The notes beneath the pieces were generated by a model that was not told the origin of the DNA, did no database searches, and was given only the letters and a program-made list of their open reading frames with translations. The translations under genes and the position numbers were made by a program. DNA of 64,000 nt from Rubricoccus marinus (GTDB taxonomy: Bacteria > Bacteroidota > Rhodothermia > Rhodothermales > Rubricoccaceae), in contig NZ_MQWB01000001.1 in assembly GCF_002257665.1 (NCBI RefSeq), positions 2,341,492-2,405,491 of the forward strand. Reading direction: 5' to 3'. This document shows positions 54,780 to 64,000 of the stretch, one piece after another (the first letter of the stretch is position 1; each line of letters opens with the position of its first letter).

Positions 54780-55445
54780 ATGCCATCACTTATCTATCTC
54801 GTTGACGACCATCCCATTATGCGGGATGGGATCAAGCTTCTGCTGCAGAGGGAGGAAGACATGCAACTCTGCGGCGAGGCCGTGAATGCTGCCGAGGCGC
54901 TGCAGGCGCTGAACTCTGGCGTGGAACCGGACCTCCTCGTGGTGGACCTCTCGCTTCCCGGGATCAGCGGGCTGGACCTGATCAAGCAGGTCCGGAGCCT
55001 CTACCCGGACCTTCTGATCCTCACGCTCTCCGCGCACGACGAGTCGGTGTACGCCGAGCGCGTGATCCGCGCGGGCGCGCAGGGCTACGTCGCCAAGCAC
55101 GCCTCGTCCAACGAGATCATCGCCGCGATGCGGAAAGTGCTCGGAGGCGGCATCGCGCTGAGCCAGAAGATGCACCAGCACCTCGTACGGGACCACTTCA
55201 AGACGCCCAAGCCCTCCCCTGTCGAGCGGCTCTCCGACCGGGAGTTCGAGGTGTTCGAGCACATCGGGCACGGCAAGTCCACGGCGGACATCGCGTCCAT
55301 GATGTGCATCAGCCCGAAAACGGTGGAGAGCCACCGCCAGAACATCAAGAAGAAGATCAACGTGGACACCTCCAACCAACTGGTGCAGCAGGCGGCCGTG
55401 TGGGTGGCCACTCAAGGCGTCCCGCCCCCCGCGCCCCAGGCCTAG
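54780..55445 (+). CDS. NarL/LuxR-family response regulator
   Basis: A 221-residue two-domain regulator: receiver (~1-120) with acidic pocket D9-D10, phospho-acceptor D56 (VVDLSLPG), switch 'LTLSAHDE' and lysine in 'GYVAKHAS'; then a LuxR HTH (~150-215; 'LSDREFEVFEHIGHGKSTADIASMMCISPKTVESHRQNIKKKI'). HisKA_3 kinases pair with NarL regulators, so the preceding gene is its partner. The coding region lacks exact iterated words, as expected for tight constraint. Confidence 0.94.
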   Translation: MPSLIYLVDDHPIMRDGIKLLLQREEDMQLCGEAVNAAEALQALNSGVEPDLLVVDLSLPGISGLDLIKQVRSLYPDLLILTLSAHDESVYAERVIRAGAQGYVAKHASSNEIIAAMRKVLGGGIALSQKMHQHLVRDHFKTPKPSPVERLSDREFEVFEHIGHGKSTADIASMMCISPKTVESHRQNIKKKINVDTSNQLVQQAAVWVATQGVPPPAPQA

Positions 55446-55446
55446 G

Positions 55447-55482
55447 GCCTCTGGCGCGAGGAGCGGGGGTTGCGCCAGAGGC
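55447..55482. terminator. Hairpin between convergent response regulator and hom
   Basis: GCCTCTGGCGC (55447-55457) and GCGCCAGAGGC (55472-55482) form an 11-bp stem with a 14-nt loop that fills the gap between two stop codons. Confidence 0.55.
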
Positions 55483-56582
55483 TACGCGGCGATCGCAAGG
55501 AGCTCGGACAAGACGCCGGCGGCCGTCACGTCCGGCCCGGCGCCCGGCCCCATGATGCGGAGCGGCGAGGCGGCGTACCGGTCGGTCGTGATCTCGATCA
55601 GGTTGTCGGTGCCTCCTAACATGCCGAACGGGGACGCGGCGGGCACCGCCAGAGGCCGTACGTCGATCTGCGCGCGGCCCGCGTCGGCGGTGATGGTGGC
55701 GACGTAGCGGACGCGCTCGCCTCTGGCGGCGGCGGCGCAGGCGCGCTCGCTCCACGCCTGCCCTTCGGCGCGGAGAGCATCCGGCAGGTCCTCTGGCGAG
55801 GCCGTGCGGACGGCATCGGAGACCAGGCCGACAGTTCGGACCTCGGCGCGCTCGGCGTGGAGGCGGGCGGCCCGCGCGAGGATCAGCGCCTTGCGGACGA
55901 TGTCCTCGCCCGAGAGATCATCCCGGGGGTCCGGCTCCGCGTAGCCTCTGGCGACGGCCGTCGCGACGGCGTCAGAAAGGGCGATGCCGCGCTCGACCTC
56001 GCCAAACAGGAACGTAAGCGTCCCGGAAAGCGCGGCGCGGATAGAGCGCACGCGGTCGCCGGTAGCGGTGAGGGTCTGAAGCGTGCGGATCACCGGCAGC
56101 CCTGCGCCGACGGTCGTCTCGTATCCGAAGTGAGCCGGGCCGCTGGCGCCGAGGTCGCGGAGGCGGTAGAACCGCGCCTGGGGCCCCGCGCACGCCAGCT
56201 TGCTCGGCGTCACCACGCTCACGCCAGAGGCGAGCAGGTCCTCGTAGATGCCGCTGACCTCCAGGCTTCCCGTCGCATCGACGACCGCCAGAGGCCGGGG
56301 ATGGCGGACAAGGGCCGGGACGAGGCGGGAGAGGTCGGGCGGAGCGGACTCGGCCACGAGCGCGGCCAGCGCCTCTGGCGTCACGCCCGAAGCACGGTAC
56401 ACGTGTCCGCGCGTTGTCGCGGCGCCGACGACGCGGACCGGAGCCCGCGAGAGGCCGGCGATCTGGCGGAGCAGCGCGCCACCAACGTGGCCGGTGCCGA
56501 AGACGAACACGTCCAGGGAGGGTTGAGCGAGCGGGGCGCCGCTGACGGGAGCGGCGGGGTGCCGGAAAGGAGCAGTGGTCAT
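55482..56582 (-). CDS. hom: Homoserine dehydrogenase
   Basis: A 366-residue enzyme reducing aspartate semialdehyde to homoserine. N-terminal Rossmann motif VFGTGHVGGALL (~26-37) binds NAD(P)H; 'LSGTLTFLFGEVERGIALSDAVATAVARGYAEPDPRDDLSGEDIVRKALILAR' carries the catalytic Asp/Lys region. It lacks the C-terminal ACT domain that gives feedback inhibition by threonine in many homologues, so control may be at transcription. The ATG overlaps the metX stop as ATGA. It is last of the methionine run metY-tRNA-metX-hom. Confidence 0.92.
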   Translation of the reverse strand: MTTAPFRHPAAPVSGAPLAQPSLDVFVFGTGHVGGALLRQIAGLSRAPVRVVGAATTRGHVYRASGVTPEALAALVAESAPPDLSRLVPALVRHPRPLAVVDATGSLEVSGIYEDLLASGVSVVTPSKLACAGPQARFYRLRDLGASGPAHFGYETTVGAGLPVIRTLQTLTATGDRVRSIRAALSGTLTFLFGEVERGIALSDAVATAVARGYAEPDPRDDLSGEDIVRKALILARAARLHAERAEVRTVGLVSDAVRTASPEDLPDALRAEGQAWSERACAAAARGERVRYVATITADAGRAQIDVRPLAVPAASPFGMLGGTDNLIEITTDRYAASPLRIMGPGAGPDVTAAGVLSELLAIAA

Positions 56583-57634
56583 GGAAGGAATCCAGTGTCG
56601 TGGAGGAAAGGGCGAACAAGGGCGTCGAGCGCCTCGAAGTCGATGAGGAAAGCGTCGTGTCCGAAGGCAGAATCGAGTTCGGCGTAGAGGCCGTGTGGGA
56701 GGCGTGCGGCGAGATCGCAGGAGGCCTCTGGCGGGTACAGGAGATCCGAGGAGATGCCGACGCAGAGGGCTTCGGCGGTGAGGGCTTCGAGCGCCTCTGG
56801 CGCCCGGTCGCGCGCGATGTCGTAGCTGTCCATTGCGTGCGTGAGCGCGACGTAGCTGCCGGCGTCGAACCGATGCGCAAGCTTGTCTCCCTGGTAGCGG
56901 AGGTAGCTCTGGACTTGGAAGGGGGCGGCGCCGTCGGATGCAGCGCCAGAGGCTTGGGGGCGCCGGCCAAAGCGCTCGGCGTAGAGCGCAGGGCTGCGGT
57001 AGAGCATCATGGCCATCGCGCGAGCCGCAGCGAGCCCGGCCTCTGGCGGGGCCTCGGGCGCGAAATCGCCGCCGCGCCAGAGGCGGTCGGCTCGGATCGA
57101 GAGACGCTGCGCCTCCGAGATGCCGATCTGCCACGGCGCGTGCTCGGCACCCATACCGATTAGGAGCAGGCGGTCCACGGCGTCCGTTTCGAGCGCGAGC
57201 TCAAGCGCCTGCATCCCTCCCATCGAGCCGCCCGCGGCGAGCGCGACGCGGCCGATGCCGAGGTGGTCCAAGAGGCGCGCGTGGAGCCGCGCCATATCGC
57301 GGACGCTGATGCGCGGGAAGCGCGAGCCCAGGCGCCGGCCGCTGGCGTCGAGCGTGCCCGGGCCGGTCGTGCCGTAGCACGAGCCGAGCGCGTTGGCGCA
57401 GAGGACGAGGTGCCGCTCCGGGTCGATGATCCGGCCCGGCCCGACGAGGCCCGGCCACCACGCCGCCGCGTCGGCGTCGCCGGTGAGCGCGTGGCACACG
57501 AGTACGACGTTCTCGCCAGAGGCCGCCCGGCGCCGGGCCTCTGGCGAGCCCCACGTCTGGTAGGCGACGGTCACGTCGGGGATGGAGTCGCCGGCTTCGG
57601 TGATAAACGCTCCGGCGTGGAAGGTGTGCGTCAT
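56579..57634 (-). CDS. metX: Homoserine O-acetyltransferase
   Basis: A 351-residue alpha/beta-hydrolase-fold enzyme that acetylates homoserine from acetyl-CoA for methionine synthesis. The nucleophile lies in AAGGSMGGMQALE, the acid and His in the C-terminal 'FGHDAFLIDFEALDALV' region. The middle carries palindrome-derived inserts (APEAPPEA, RPQASGAASDGAA) beyond the typical family sequence. The ATG at 57634 is 46 bp after the tRNA-Cys gene; coupled to hom. Confidence 0.93.
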   Translation of the reverse strand: MTHTFHAGAFITEAGDSIPDVTVAYQTWGSPEARRRAASGENVVLVCHALTGDADAAAWWPGLVGPGRIIDPERHLVLCANALGSCYGTTGPGTLDASGRRLGSRFPRISVRDMARLHARLLDHLGIGRVALAAGGSMGGMQALELALETDAVDRLLLIGMGAEHAPWQIGISEAQRLSIRADRLWRGGDFAPEAPPEAGLAAARAMAMMLYRSPALYAERFGRRPQASGAASDGAAPFQVQSYLRYQGDKLAHRFDAGSYVALTHAMDSYDIARDRAPEALEALTAEALCVGISSDLLYPPEASCDLAARLPHGLYAELDSAFGHDAFLIDFEALDALVRPFLHDTGFLP

Positions 57635-57680
57635 GGGTGTCGGGCGCGTCGCGGGGTGGTGGCGCGAGCTGGATAGGAGG

Positions 57681-57752
57681 AGCCCAGGGCGGGAGTCGCA
57701 CCCGCGCGTAGCCGTTTTGCAGACGGCCGCGTTTCTACTTCGCCACCTGGGC
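57681..57752 (-). tRNA. tRNA-Cys (GCA)
   Basis: 72 nt that fold as a cloverleaf: acceptor GCCCAGG/CCTGGGC, D-stem GCG/CGC, anticodon stem GCCGT/ACGGC around loop CTGCAAA with anticodon GCA, T-stem GCGGG/CCCGC with loop TGCGACT, and discriminator T73, all typical for tRNA-Cys. CCA is not encoded. The gene lies between metY and metX on the same strand (gaps 37 and 46 bp), so it is likely processed from the met transcript or sits at its internal boundary. Confidence 0.93.
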
Positions 57753-57789
57753 GGGGCCTCTGGCGCCGCCGTGGCGCCAGGGGCGGGAA

Positions 57790-59317
<1,528 letters not shown>

Positions 59318-59339
59318 GCGGGGGCGTTTGGATGCGGGC

Positions 59340-59347
59340 CCAACGTA
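59340..59347 (-). promoter_or_regulatory. Promoter -7-like box TACGTTGG upstream of the met leader
   Basis: TACGTTGG on the minus strand, 22 nt before the GTG of the leader frame, identical to the box at the DoxX gene. Confidence 0.5.
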
Positions 59348-59402
59348 CGCCCCGATCCCGCCGCGGCTTGTGTGGAGACGGCGCGAAGAGAACCAAACCG
59401 CA

Positions 59403-59420
59403 GCCTCTGGCGCCAGAGGC
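59403..59420. repeat. Iterated 18-bp palindrome
   Basis: GCCTCTGGCGCCAGAGGC between the met leader promoter and the SnoaL-like gene. Confidence 0.9.
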
Positions 59421-59460
59421 CACGAAAAGAACCCCGTCCCGCGCCCCGCGTTGGCTCTCC

Positions 59461-59952
59461 ATGACGCTCCCTGAGACGCCAGAGGCCCTCCCCCACGCCT
59501 TCGCCGCGGCGTGGAACGCGCGCGACCCCGACGCCCTCGCGGACCTCTTCGACGCCGACGCCGAGTTCGTCAACGTTGTCGGCCTGTGGTGGCACGACCG
59601 CGAGGCGATCCGCCGCGCGCACGCCTACGGGCTAGAGGTGCTGTTCCCCGACTCCACGCTGCGCGTGACGCGGACGACGGTGAAGCCTCTGGCGCCGGGC
59701 GTGGCCGTCGTCCACGCGCGGATGCGGCTGGACGGCCAGACCGCCGTCGGGAGCGTAGAAGCTCCCGGCGTGCGGCACACGGTCTTCTCGTTCGTCGTCC
59801 GCGAGGTGGCGCCAGAGGCCTCTGGCGCAGGCGGGTGGCGGGCCGCATCGGCGCACAACACGGACGTGGTCCCGGGCATGGAGACGCACGTGCGCAGCGC
59901 CAGCGGCCACCTCCGGGGCGCGGACTACCGCTCCGGTCGCGTCGCGGAGTAG
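59461..59952 (+). CDS. SnoaL/NTF2-like protein (SgcJ/EcaC type)
   Basis: A 163-residue protein with the NTF2-like cone fold pattern: 'AFAAAWNARDPDALADLFDADAEFVNVVGLWWHDREAIRRAHA', then strands 'STLRVTRTTVKPLAPGVAVVHARMRLDGQ' and 'RHTVFSFVVRE'. The SgcJ/EcaC subfamily has no agreed reaction. The C-terminal third contains a palindrome-derived insert (VAPEASGAGGW). The tail SAHNTDVVPG is usual for this group. Confidence 0.8.
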   Translation: MTLPETPEALPHAFAAAWNARDPDALADLFDADAEFVNVVGLWWHDREAIRRAHAYGLEVLFPDSTLRVTRTTVKPLAPGVAVVHARMRLDGQTAVGSVEAPGVRHTVFSFVVREVAPEASGAGGWRAASAHNTDVVPGMETHVRSASGHLRGADYRSGRVAE

Positions 59953-59955
59953 TTC

Positions 59956-60789
59956 CTAGGCGTCCTCCATCAGGAACGGGAGCGCGTCCGCCAGTTCGTC
60001 GGCAAACCGCTCACGCGCGACGCGGAGCGCTTGCAAGGCCCGCTCCATCCGTGCGCTCTCTTTTTCGCCGCGCATCACCTCTCCCAGGGAGCGGCGCGAG
60101 ATGTCATCCGAGGCGTACACGTCGGCGGTGGTCACCACCTGGCCCACGCGGTCGTCCCAGAGCGTGAGCCGCCCTCCGATCAGGACGAGGTCGTTCTCGC
60201 GCGTTGGCGTCCCGCTGCTCGGCGCGACCCCTGTCCGTCCCTCTTGGACGCGGACGGTCACGTTCTCCGCGAGTAGCACGAGACCTCCTCCGAATTGGTC
60301 GGGCACGCCTACACGCGGGGCGCGGTAAAAGCGGGTAAACGTCCGAGGCCCCGCGTTCCCTCGCGGACGCTTGATCCGCGCTGCGAAGGCCTGCTCCTGC
60401 ATCGTCGAGTCCGTGGGCAACGCCCCCGAGGCGACCGTTTCCGCAGATGTCCGCTCCTGGACTGCCTCCATCAGGACGCTCATCGCGTACGCCTCGTACG
60501 AATCAATGCCCAGGCTGTCCAGCGGCAGCCGCCTCTGGCGCAGGTTCTTGGCTTCGACGAGATCGGCGGAATCCAACCGAGCGCGCGACGCTCCCGTCAG
60601 CCGCGCGAGGGCCGCGCGCTCGGCCGCCAGAGGCCAGTATTCAGCATCTGAGGGCCCCACCGGCACCACGAGAAGCGTGGTGACATCCAGCGGCGGCGGG
60701 CCGTCCACGAAGTCCAGCGTTGCGACGGTCTGTACAGAGGGCGCACAGCCGGCGATGAAGAGCACGAAAACGAGAGCAACGAGGCGCAT
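59956..60789 (-). CDS. Uncharacterised lipoprotein
   Basis: A 277-residue lipoprotein (MRLVALVFVLFIAGC, Cys15). The mature part is mostly hydrophilic alpha/beta ('LDFVDGPPPLDVTTLLVVPVGPSD', 'LGIDSYEAYAMSVLMEAVQERTSAETV', 'GGRLTLWDDRVGQVVTTADVYASDDIS') and is not recognised. It converges on the SnoaL-like gene with 3 bp between stops. A TAGCTTCT box lies 22 nt upstream. Confidence 0.75.
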   Translation of the reverse strand: MRLVALVFVLFIAGCAPSVQTVATLDFVDGPPPLDVTTLLVVPVGPSDAEYWPLAAERAALARLTGASRARLDSADLVEAKNLRQRRLPLDSLGIDSYEAYAMSVLMEAVQERTSAETVASGALPTDSTMQEQAFAARIKRPRGNAGPRTFTRFYRAPRVGVPDQFGGGLVLLAENVTVRVQEGRTGVAPSSGTPTRENDLVLIGGRLTLWDDRVGQVVTTADVYASDDISRRSLGEVMRGEKESARMERALQALRVARERFADELADALPFLMEDA

Positions 60790-60811
60790 AAACCGGGGAG
60801 ACAAACGGCCC

Positions 60812-60819
60812 AGAAGCTA
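60812..60819 (-). promoter_or_regulatory. Promoter -7-like box TAGCTTCT
   Basis: Minus strand, context GTTAGCTTCTGG, ending 22 nt before the lipoprotein ATG at 60789. Confidence 0.45.
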
Positions 60820-60826
60820 ACGATCC

Positions 60827-61375
60827 TCAGCGCGCGTCCTCGTAAAACGGATTCGAGGGGGGCGTGTCCAGCCCGAGGTACATCCGGCTCATCCGCACGT
60901 AGTGCGCCGCGTTGGCACGGTTGCTCTCGACGGCCTCTGGCGCCAGAGGCTTGATGACGCGCGCCGGCGTCCCGAGCACGAGCGAACGGGGCGGCACAAG
61001 CGTGTCCTTCGTCACCACGGCCCCGGCGCCCACGATGGAGCCCGCGCCGATCACCGCGCCATCCAGCACGACGGCGCCCATCCCGATCAGCACGTCGTCC
61101 TCGATGGTGCAGCCATGGACGACGGCGTTGTGCCCGATCGTCACGCCAGAGGCGATCCGGCACGGGTGCGTGCCGCGCGAGACGTGGACCGTCGCGTTGT
61201 CCTGCACGTTGCTCCCGGGGCCGACCTCGATCCAGTGCACGTCGCCGCGGAGAGAGGCGCCGTACCAAACACTGGCGCCGTCGCCCAGCGTGACATCGCC
61301 CACAACGGCGGCGCTGTCGGCGACGAAGACCTCGCGGCCGAGACGGGGCGAGAGGCCGAGAAACGAGTCCAGCAT
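60827..61375 (-). CDS. Gamma-carbonic anhydrase-like hexapeptide protein
   Basis: A 182-residue left-handed beta-helix protein of the YrdA/PaaY/gamma-CA group. The three zinc-ligand histidines fit H70 (VHVSRGTH region) and the pair in 'GHNAVVHGC'; the conserved 'RGDVHWIEVGPGSNVQDNATVHV' is present. Members hydrate CO2 or act on acyl-CoA, but many are inactive as anhydrases. One palindrome codes 'KPLAPEAV' near the C-terminus, in the helical tail. Confidence 0.9.
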   Translation of the reverse strand: MLDSFLGLSPRLGREVFVADSAAVVGDVTLGDGASVWYGASLRGDVHWIEVGPGSNVQDNATVHVSRGTHPCRIASGVTIGHNAVVHGCTIEDDVLIGMGAVVLDGAVIGAGSIVGAGAVVTKDTLVPPRSLVLGTPARVIKPLAPEAVESNRANAAHYVRMSRMYLGLDTPPSNPFYEDAR

Positions 61376-61422
61376 AGCGGTGCGGTTGGGTGAGGACGCA
61401 AGATCGCCTCAGGCGCCAGAGG

Positions 61423-61902
61423 CTACCCCTCCAGCCGGACGACGGCGCGGTGCCGGTCGATGGCGACGACGCGGACGCGGCTGCCCGTTGCCACAAACGC
61501 GCCTTCGGTGCGCGCCTCGACGCGCTCACCGGCCACGTCCACCACGCCCTCGGGGCGTAGCGGCGTAGCGGCCGTCCCCTGCTGGCCGATCAGGCGCGCC
61601 CGCGAGAGGTCCGCCACTTGGTCCGCGTCGGCGTCCCGCCGCAGGCTGTCCGTCAGCACAAAGCGTTCCCAGGCGCCGCTCTCGTAAAGCAAGTAGCCGA
61701 TCGCGCCGCCAGCGCCGAGCGTCCCCATGAGCGCGAACACGCCGCCGCTGAGCCCGCCTTCCACGAACGCGATCACGACGCCCACGGCCGCCCCTAGCAC
61801 GCCCATCACGCCGACGACGTTCGTACCGGGCACGAGCGTGACCTCGACCACGACGAGCGCGAGGCCGACCAAGATGAGCGCGATGGGGATGAGCATTTCC
61901 AT
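61423..61902 (-). CDS. NfeD-family membrane protein (short form)
   Basis: A 159-residue protein with three TM helices (~4-25, ~28-50, ~54-76) and a C-terminal OB-fold NfeD domain (~95-159; 'LIGQQGTAATPLRPEGVVDVAGERVEARTEGAFVATGSRVRVVAIDRHRAVVRL'). Begins 2 bp after the stop of the long NfeD gene and is cotranscribed with it. Such pairs often work with a stomatin-like protein, which is not in the window. Confidence 0.88.
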   Translation of the reverse strand: MEMLIPIALILVGLALVVVEVTLVPGTNVVGVMGVLGAAVGVVIAFVEGGLSGGVFALMGTLGAGGAIGYLLYESGAWERFVLTDSLRRDADADQVADLSRARLIGQQGTAATPLRPEGVVDVAGERVEARTEGAFVATGSRVRVVAIDRHRAVVRLEG

Positions 61903-61904
61903 GT

Positions 61905-63290
61905 CTAAACCGCTGCCGCGGGGGGTGTCGCCAGAGGCCGCACCTCAACCACGGCGCCTCTGGCGCGCGTGACCTCGACGGCGGCGCCGGACTCGACGAA
62001 CTGGCCCGGCGCGACGACGTCGATCCGGCGCCCGCCGACTTCAGCCGTGCCCGAGGGGCGGAGCGAGGTGATGGCGACGCCCTGCATCCCGACGAGGTTG
62101 GAGTCCGTGGCCGCAGACGTGTGGCCTGTGGCCGCCGCCAGGTCCCCGGAAAGGACCAGATGCGAGAACCGCTCAGATCGGGGTAGATACTTCGCTAGCG
62201 AGAAGCCGAAGATCACGAGCAGCACCATCGTGGCCGCGAGCGTGGCGCTCGCCCGGGCGATCTCGCCGTCGCTCGGGAAGCTCAGGCCCACGTTGGGAAT
62301 CAGCGCGATAAGCAACGCGGCGATGGTGGCGATAAGCCCGGATATGCCGAACACGCCAAACCCGGGCGTCACGAAAATCTCCACCATCAGTAAGCCCACA
62401 CCGACGACGAACAGCGCGATTTCCCACGACGCCGCGAGGCCCAGCAGGTAGTGCGGCGCGAAGAACAAGCCCGCGCCCAAAACCGCCATCGCGCCCGCAA
62501 AGCCGACGCCGGGCGTTTGTAGCTCGAAGTAGAGCCCGCCCAGCATCATCATCATGAGCAGCGAGGCCATAACCGGCGAGCCCAGGAACCGGAGCACCTT
62601 CTCGGGGCCGCTGGCGCGGTGCGCAACCTCGTCACGGCCGGCAACGCCGACCTCCGCGAGCGCGGCGTCCGCGTTCGAGATCAAGCCATCGGCCACGCCG
62701 AGGCGGACGGCCTCATCGGCCGAGAGCGTGAGGAGTTCGCCCTCTTCAACGACGCCGGGGACGCTGATCCGCTCGTCCACCATCGCCTCCGCGATCTTGC
62801 CGTCGCGGCCGTTGGCTTCGGCGGTGGAACGGATCATCGCGCGCATGGCGCTCTGGATCTTTTCAGGCGCGTACTCGCCCGTTCCGTTGACTGCCGTCGC
62901 AGCGCCCATCGTGGCCCCTGGCGTGACGTAGATGCGGTCTGCGGCGTAGGTGATGAGCGCGCCTGCCGAGATCGCGTTTTTCTCCACGACCGCCACAATC
63001 GGGACGGGAGATTCCAGAAGCGACTTCACGATGCGGTCGGCGGCGTCAATGAGCCCCCCGAACGTGTCCACCGTGAGAATCACAACCGAGGCCGAATCGG
63101 CCTTAGCGTCTGCGAGCGCGCGGTCGACGTAGGTAGCGAGCGCCGCGTCGATCATGCCGTCGATCGTGACGCGGTAGACCGGCCCAGAGCCGGTCTCCAA
63201 CGCGGCGGGCTGCGCGAGAACGGGGCCGCTGGCGAGGGCCGCGAGCGCCAGGATCAGGCCCGCTGCGAGGGAATGGAAGCGAGTGCGCAT
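61905..63290 (-). CDS. nfeD: NfeD-family membrane-bound serine protease (long form)
   Basis: A 461-residue protein: signal peptide (~1-26), a ClpP/SppA-like protease domain (~38-235) with nucleophile Ser in 'KNAISAGALI' and a probable lysine partner in 'NGRDGKIAEAMVD', four to five TM helices (~240-375), and a C-terminal OB-fold NfeD domain (~395-455). Family members cleave stomatin-like partners and shape membrane domains. Co-operonic with the short NfeD protein. Confidence 0.9.
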   Translation of the reverse strand: MRTRFHSLAAGLILALAALASGPVLAQPAALETGSGPVYRVTIDGMIDAALATYVDRALADAKADSASVVILTVDTFGGLIDAADRIVKSLLESPVPIVAVVEKNAISAGALITYAADRIYVTPGATMGAATAVNGTGEYAPEKIQSAMRAMIRSTAEANGRDGKIAEAMVDERISVPGVVEEGELLTLSADEAVRLGVADGLISNADAALAEVGVAGRDEVAHRASGPEKVLRFLGSPVMASLLMMMMLGGLYFELQTPGVGFAGAMAVLGAGLFFAPHYLLGLAASWEIALFVVGVGLLMVEIFVTPGFGVFGISGLIATIAALLIALIPNVGLSFPSDGEIARASATLAATMVLLVIFGFSLAKYLPRSERFSHLVLSGDLAAATGHTSAATDSNLVGMQGVAITSLRPSGTAEVGGRRIDVVAPGQFVESGAAVEVTRARGAVVEVRPLATPPAAAV

Positions 63291-63446
63291 CGTGGATGGA
63301 GTCTAGTGACCAGAGGTACGCGCCGCGGCGGTGCGGTGTTGCGGCCTCTGGCGTGGGCGAAGTGTCGCGGAACGCGGCCCGCCAGAGGCCTGGGAGTGGG
63401 GCGATATGACGGTACAAATGTGAAGGGCTGTAGTATGTCCCAGAGG

Positions 63447-63454
63447 TAGGTTGA
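63447..63454 (+). promoter_or_regulatory. Promoter -7-like box TAGGTTGA
   Basis: Ends 24 nt before the ATG at 63479. One of the clearest examples of the shared box and spacing. Confidence 0.55.
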
Positions 63455-63478
63455 CGGCGTTAACCCCGGGCACCCCCT

Positions 63479-64000
63479 ATGACTCTCGCTAACCCTCTCG
63501 GCGCCTACCCCGAGCTTTTCGGGCCGTTCTACGTCGCCGCATTGCTCGGCGCGTACCTCACGGCCGCCGTCATGGGCTACCGGCGGGGCTGGCCGCCCGC
63601 CTCGTGGCTGCTCGTCCTGGCGGCGGCCGGGCTGGGCGGCATCGTGGGCACGCGCGTGCTCCCCATCGCGCTAGACGCTGTCCGCGCGCTGATCGACGGC
63701 GGGATCGCGCCAGAGGCCTCGGTCAAGCGCATCCCGGGCGCGATCGCCGGCGCCCTCCTTGGCGCTGAGGTGGCGCGGCGGGCGCTCGGCATCCGGCAGT
63801 CCGTCCTGGAGCCTCTGGCGTACTCCGGGCTCGTGGCGCTCGTGCTGGTCCGCGTGGGCTGCTTGCTCGCGGGCTGCTGCTTTGGCACGCCAACAGACGG
63901 CGTGCTCGGCGCGACGTACGCCAGCGGCTCGTTCGTGCACGGCTTCCACGTCGCCGAGGGCGTCGTTGGCGCCGGCGCGGCGGGGCCGCACGCGGTCCAC
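63479..64000 (+). CDS. Lgt-family protein, 5' part
   Basis: 174 codons open to the window edge. The start MTLANPLGAYPELFGPFYVAALLGAYLTA and the motif 'RVGCLLAGCCFGTPTD' (about residues 123-138) resemble the prolipoprotein diacylglyceryl transferase family, whose members have this GC-rich Cys motif when they are not canonical Lgt. Several TM segments are visible. True Lgt would add diacylglycerol to lipoprotein cysteines; this could be a paralogue. The C-terminus is outside the window. Confidence 0.7.
   Translation, partial: MTLANPLGAYPELFGPFYVAALLGAYLTAAVMGYRRGWPPASWLLVLAAAGLGGIVGTRVLPIALDAVRALIDGGIAPEASVKRIPGAIAGALLGAEVARRALGIRQSVLEPLAYSGLVALVLVRVGCLLAGCCFGTPTDGVLGATYASGSFVHGFHVAEGVVGAGAAGPHAVH

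Overview
The window looks like chromosome from a high-GC member of the Bacteroidota, most likely class Rhodothermia (Rubricoccus/Rubrivirga/Salinibacter-like). The reasons are about two-thirds G+C by eye, many ATG/GTG starts without a Shine-Dalgarno sequence, a recurrent promoter box TA-NN-TT-(G/C)-(G/A) that resembles the Bacteroidota -7 element TAnnTTTG, and the gene content (DUF3667, SurA-type isomerases in series, GlnRS fused to a YqeY-like tail). No ribosomal RNA was seen. This placement is inference from sequence reading, not from a database search.

Layout. 1-9.8 kb: DUF2007 and CPBP protease, a lipoprotein cytochrome c, a DUF512 radical SAM protein, a thioesterase, parC, DUF4126 and a TlpA-like protein. 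10-13.4 kb: an ABC exporter pair (LolD/FtsX type). 13.4-16.2 kb: a sulfotransferase divergent from a GNAT-like protein, then a GIY-YIG gene between two inverted REP-like repeats. 16.3-23.8 kb: a minus-strand run of six genes (two B12/radical SAM proteins, a four-helix bundle protein, an alpha-oxoamine synthase, a FemAB/GNAT protein and a cytochrome P450), the last four joined by 4-bp start/stop overlaps: a candidate lipid or natural-product pathway. 24-31.3 kb: DinB-like protein, DUF2007 zinc ribbon, dinB, GNAT, glnS, ABM protein, gltX. 31.7-37.6 kb: ECF sigma/anti-sigma pair divergent from three consecutive peptidyl-prolyl isomerase genes ending in surA. 37.8-46.9 kb: MoxR, an FAD oxidoreductase, lipoproteins, an alpha/beta hydrolase-arsR-sdpI operon, FxsA, EamA, DUF3667, DoxX. 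47-55.4 kb: TonB-like lipoprotein, parE, and a 1,681-residue CheB-CheR-PAS-GAF histidine kinase with its NarL-type regulator. 55.5-59.3 kb: a methionine cluster, leader peptide-metY-tRNA-Cys-metX-hom. 60-64 kb: lipoprotein, gamma carbonic anhydrase, two NfeD proteins and the start of an Lgt-family gene.

Two things stand out. First, the whole window is saturated with a 9-10 bp word, CCTCTGGCG/CGCCAGAGG (about 26 copies in the first 5.2 kb by hand count, where well under one is expected), often paired into the 18-bp palindromes GCCTCTGGCGCCAGAGGC or CGCCAGAGGCCTCTGGCG. It sits at gene ends as hairpins, in spacers next to heptamer tandem arrays, and inside coding sequence, where it writes the peptides PLA, ASG, PEA, ARG, LWR and RQR into unrelated proteins. 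Second, metY is preceded by a short reading frame with six Met and two Cys codons in ten, followed by an intrinsic terminator and a competing pairing, which is the layout of a methionine-responsive transcription attenuator. A tRNA-Cys gene lies between metY and metX.
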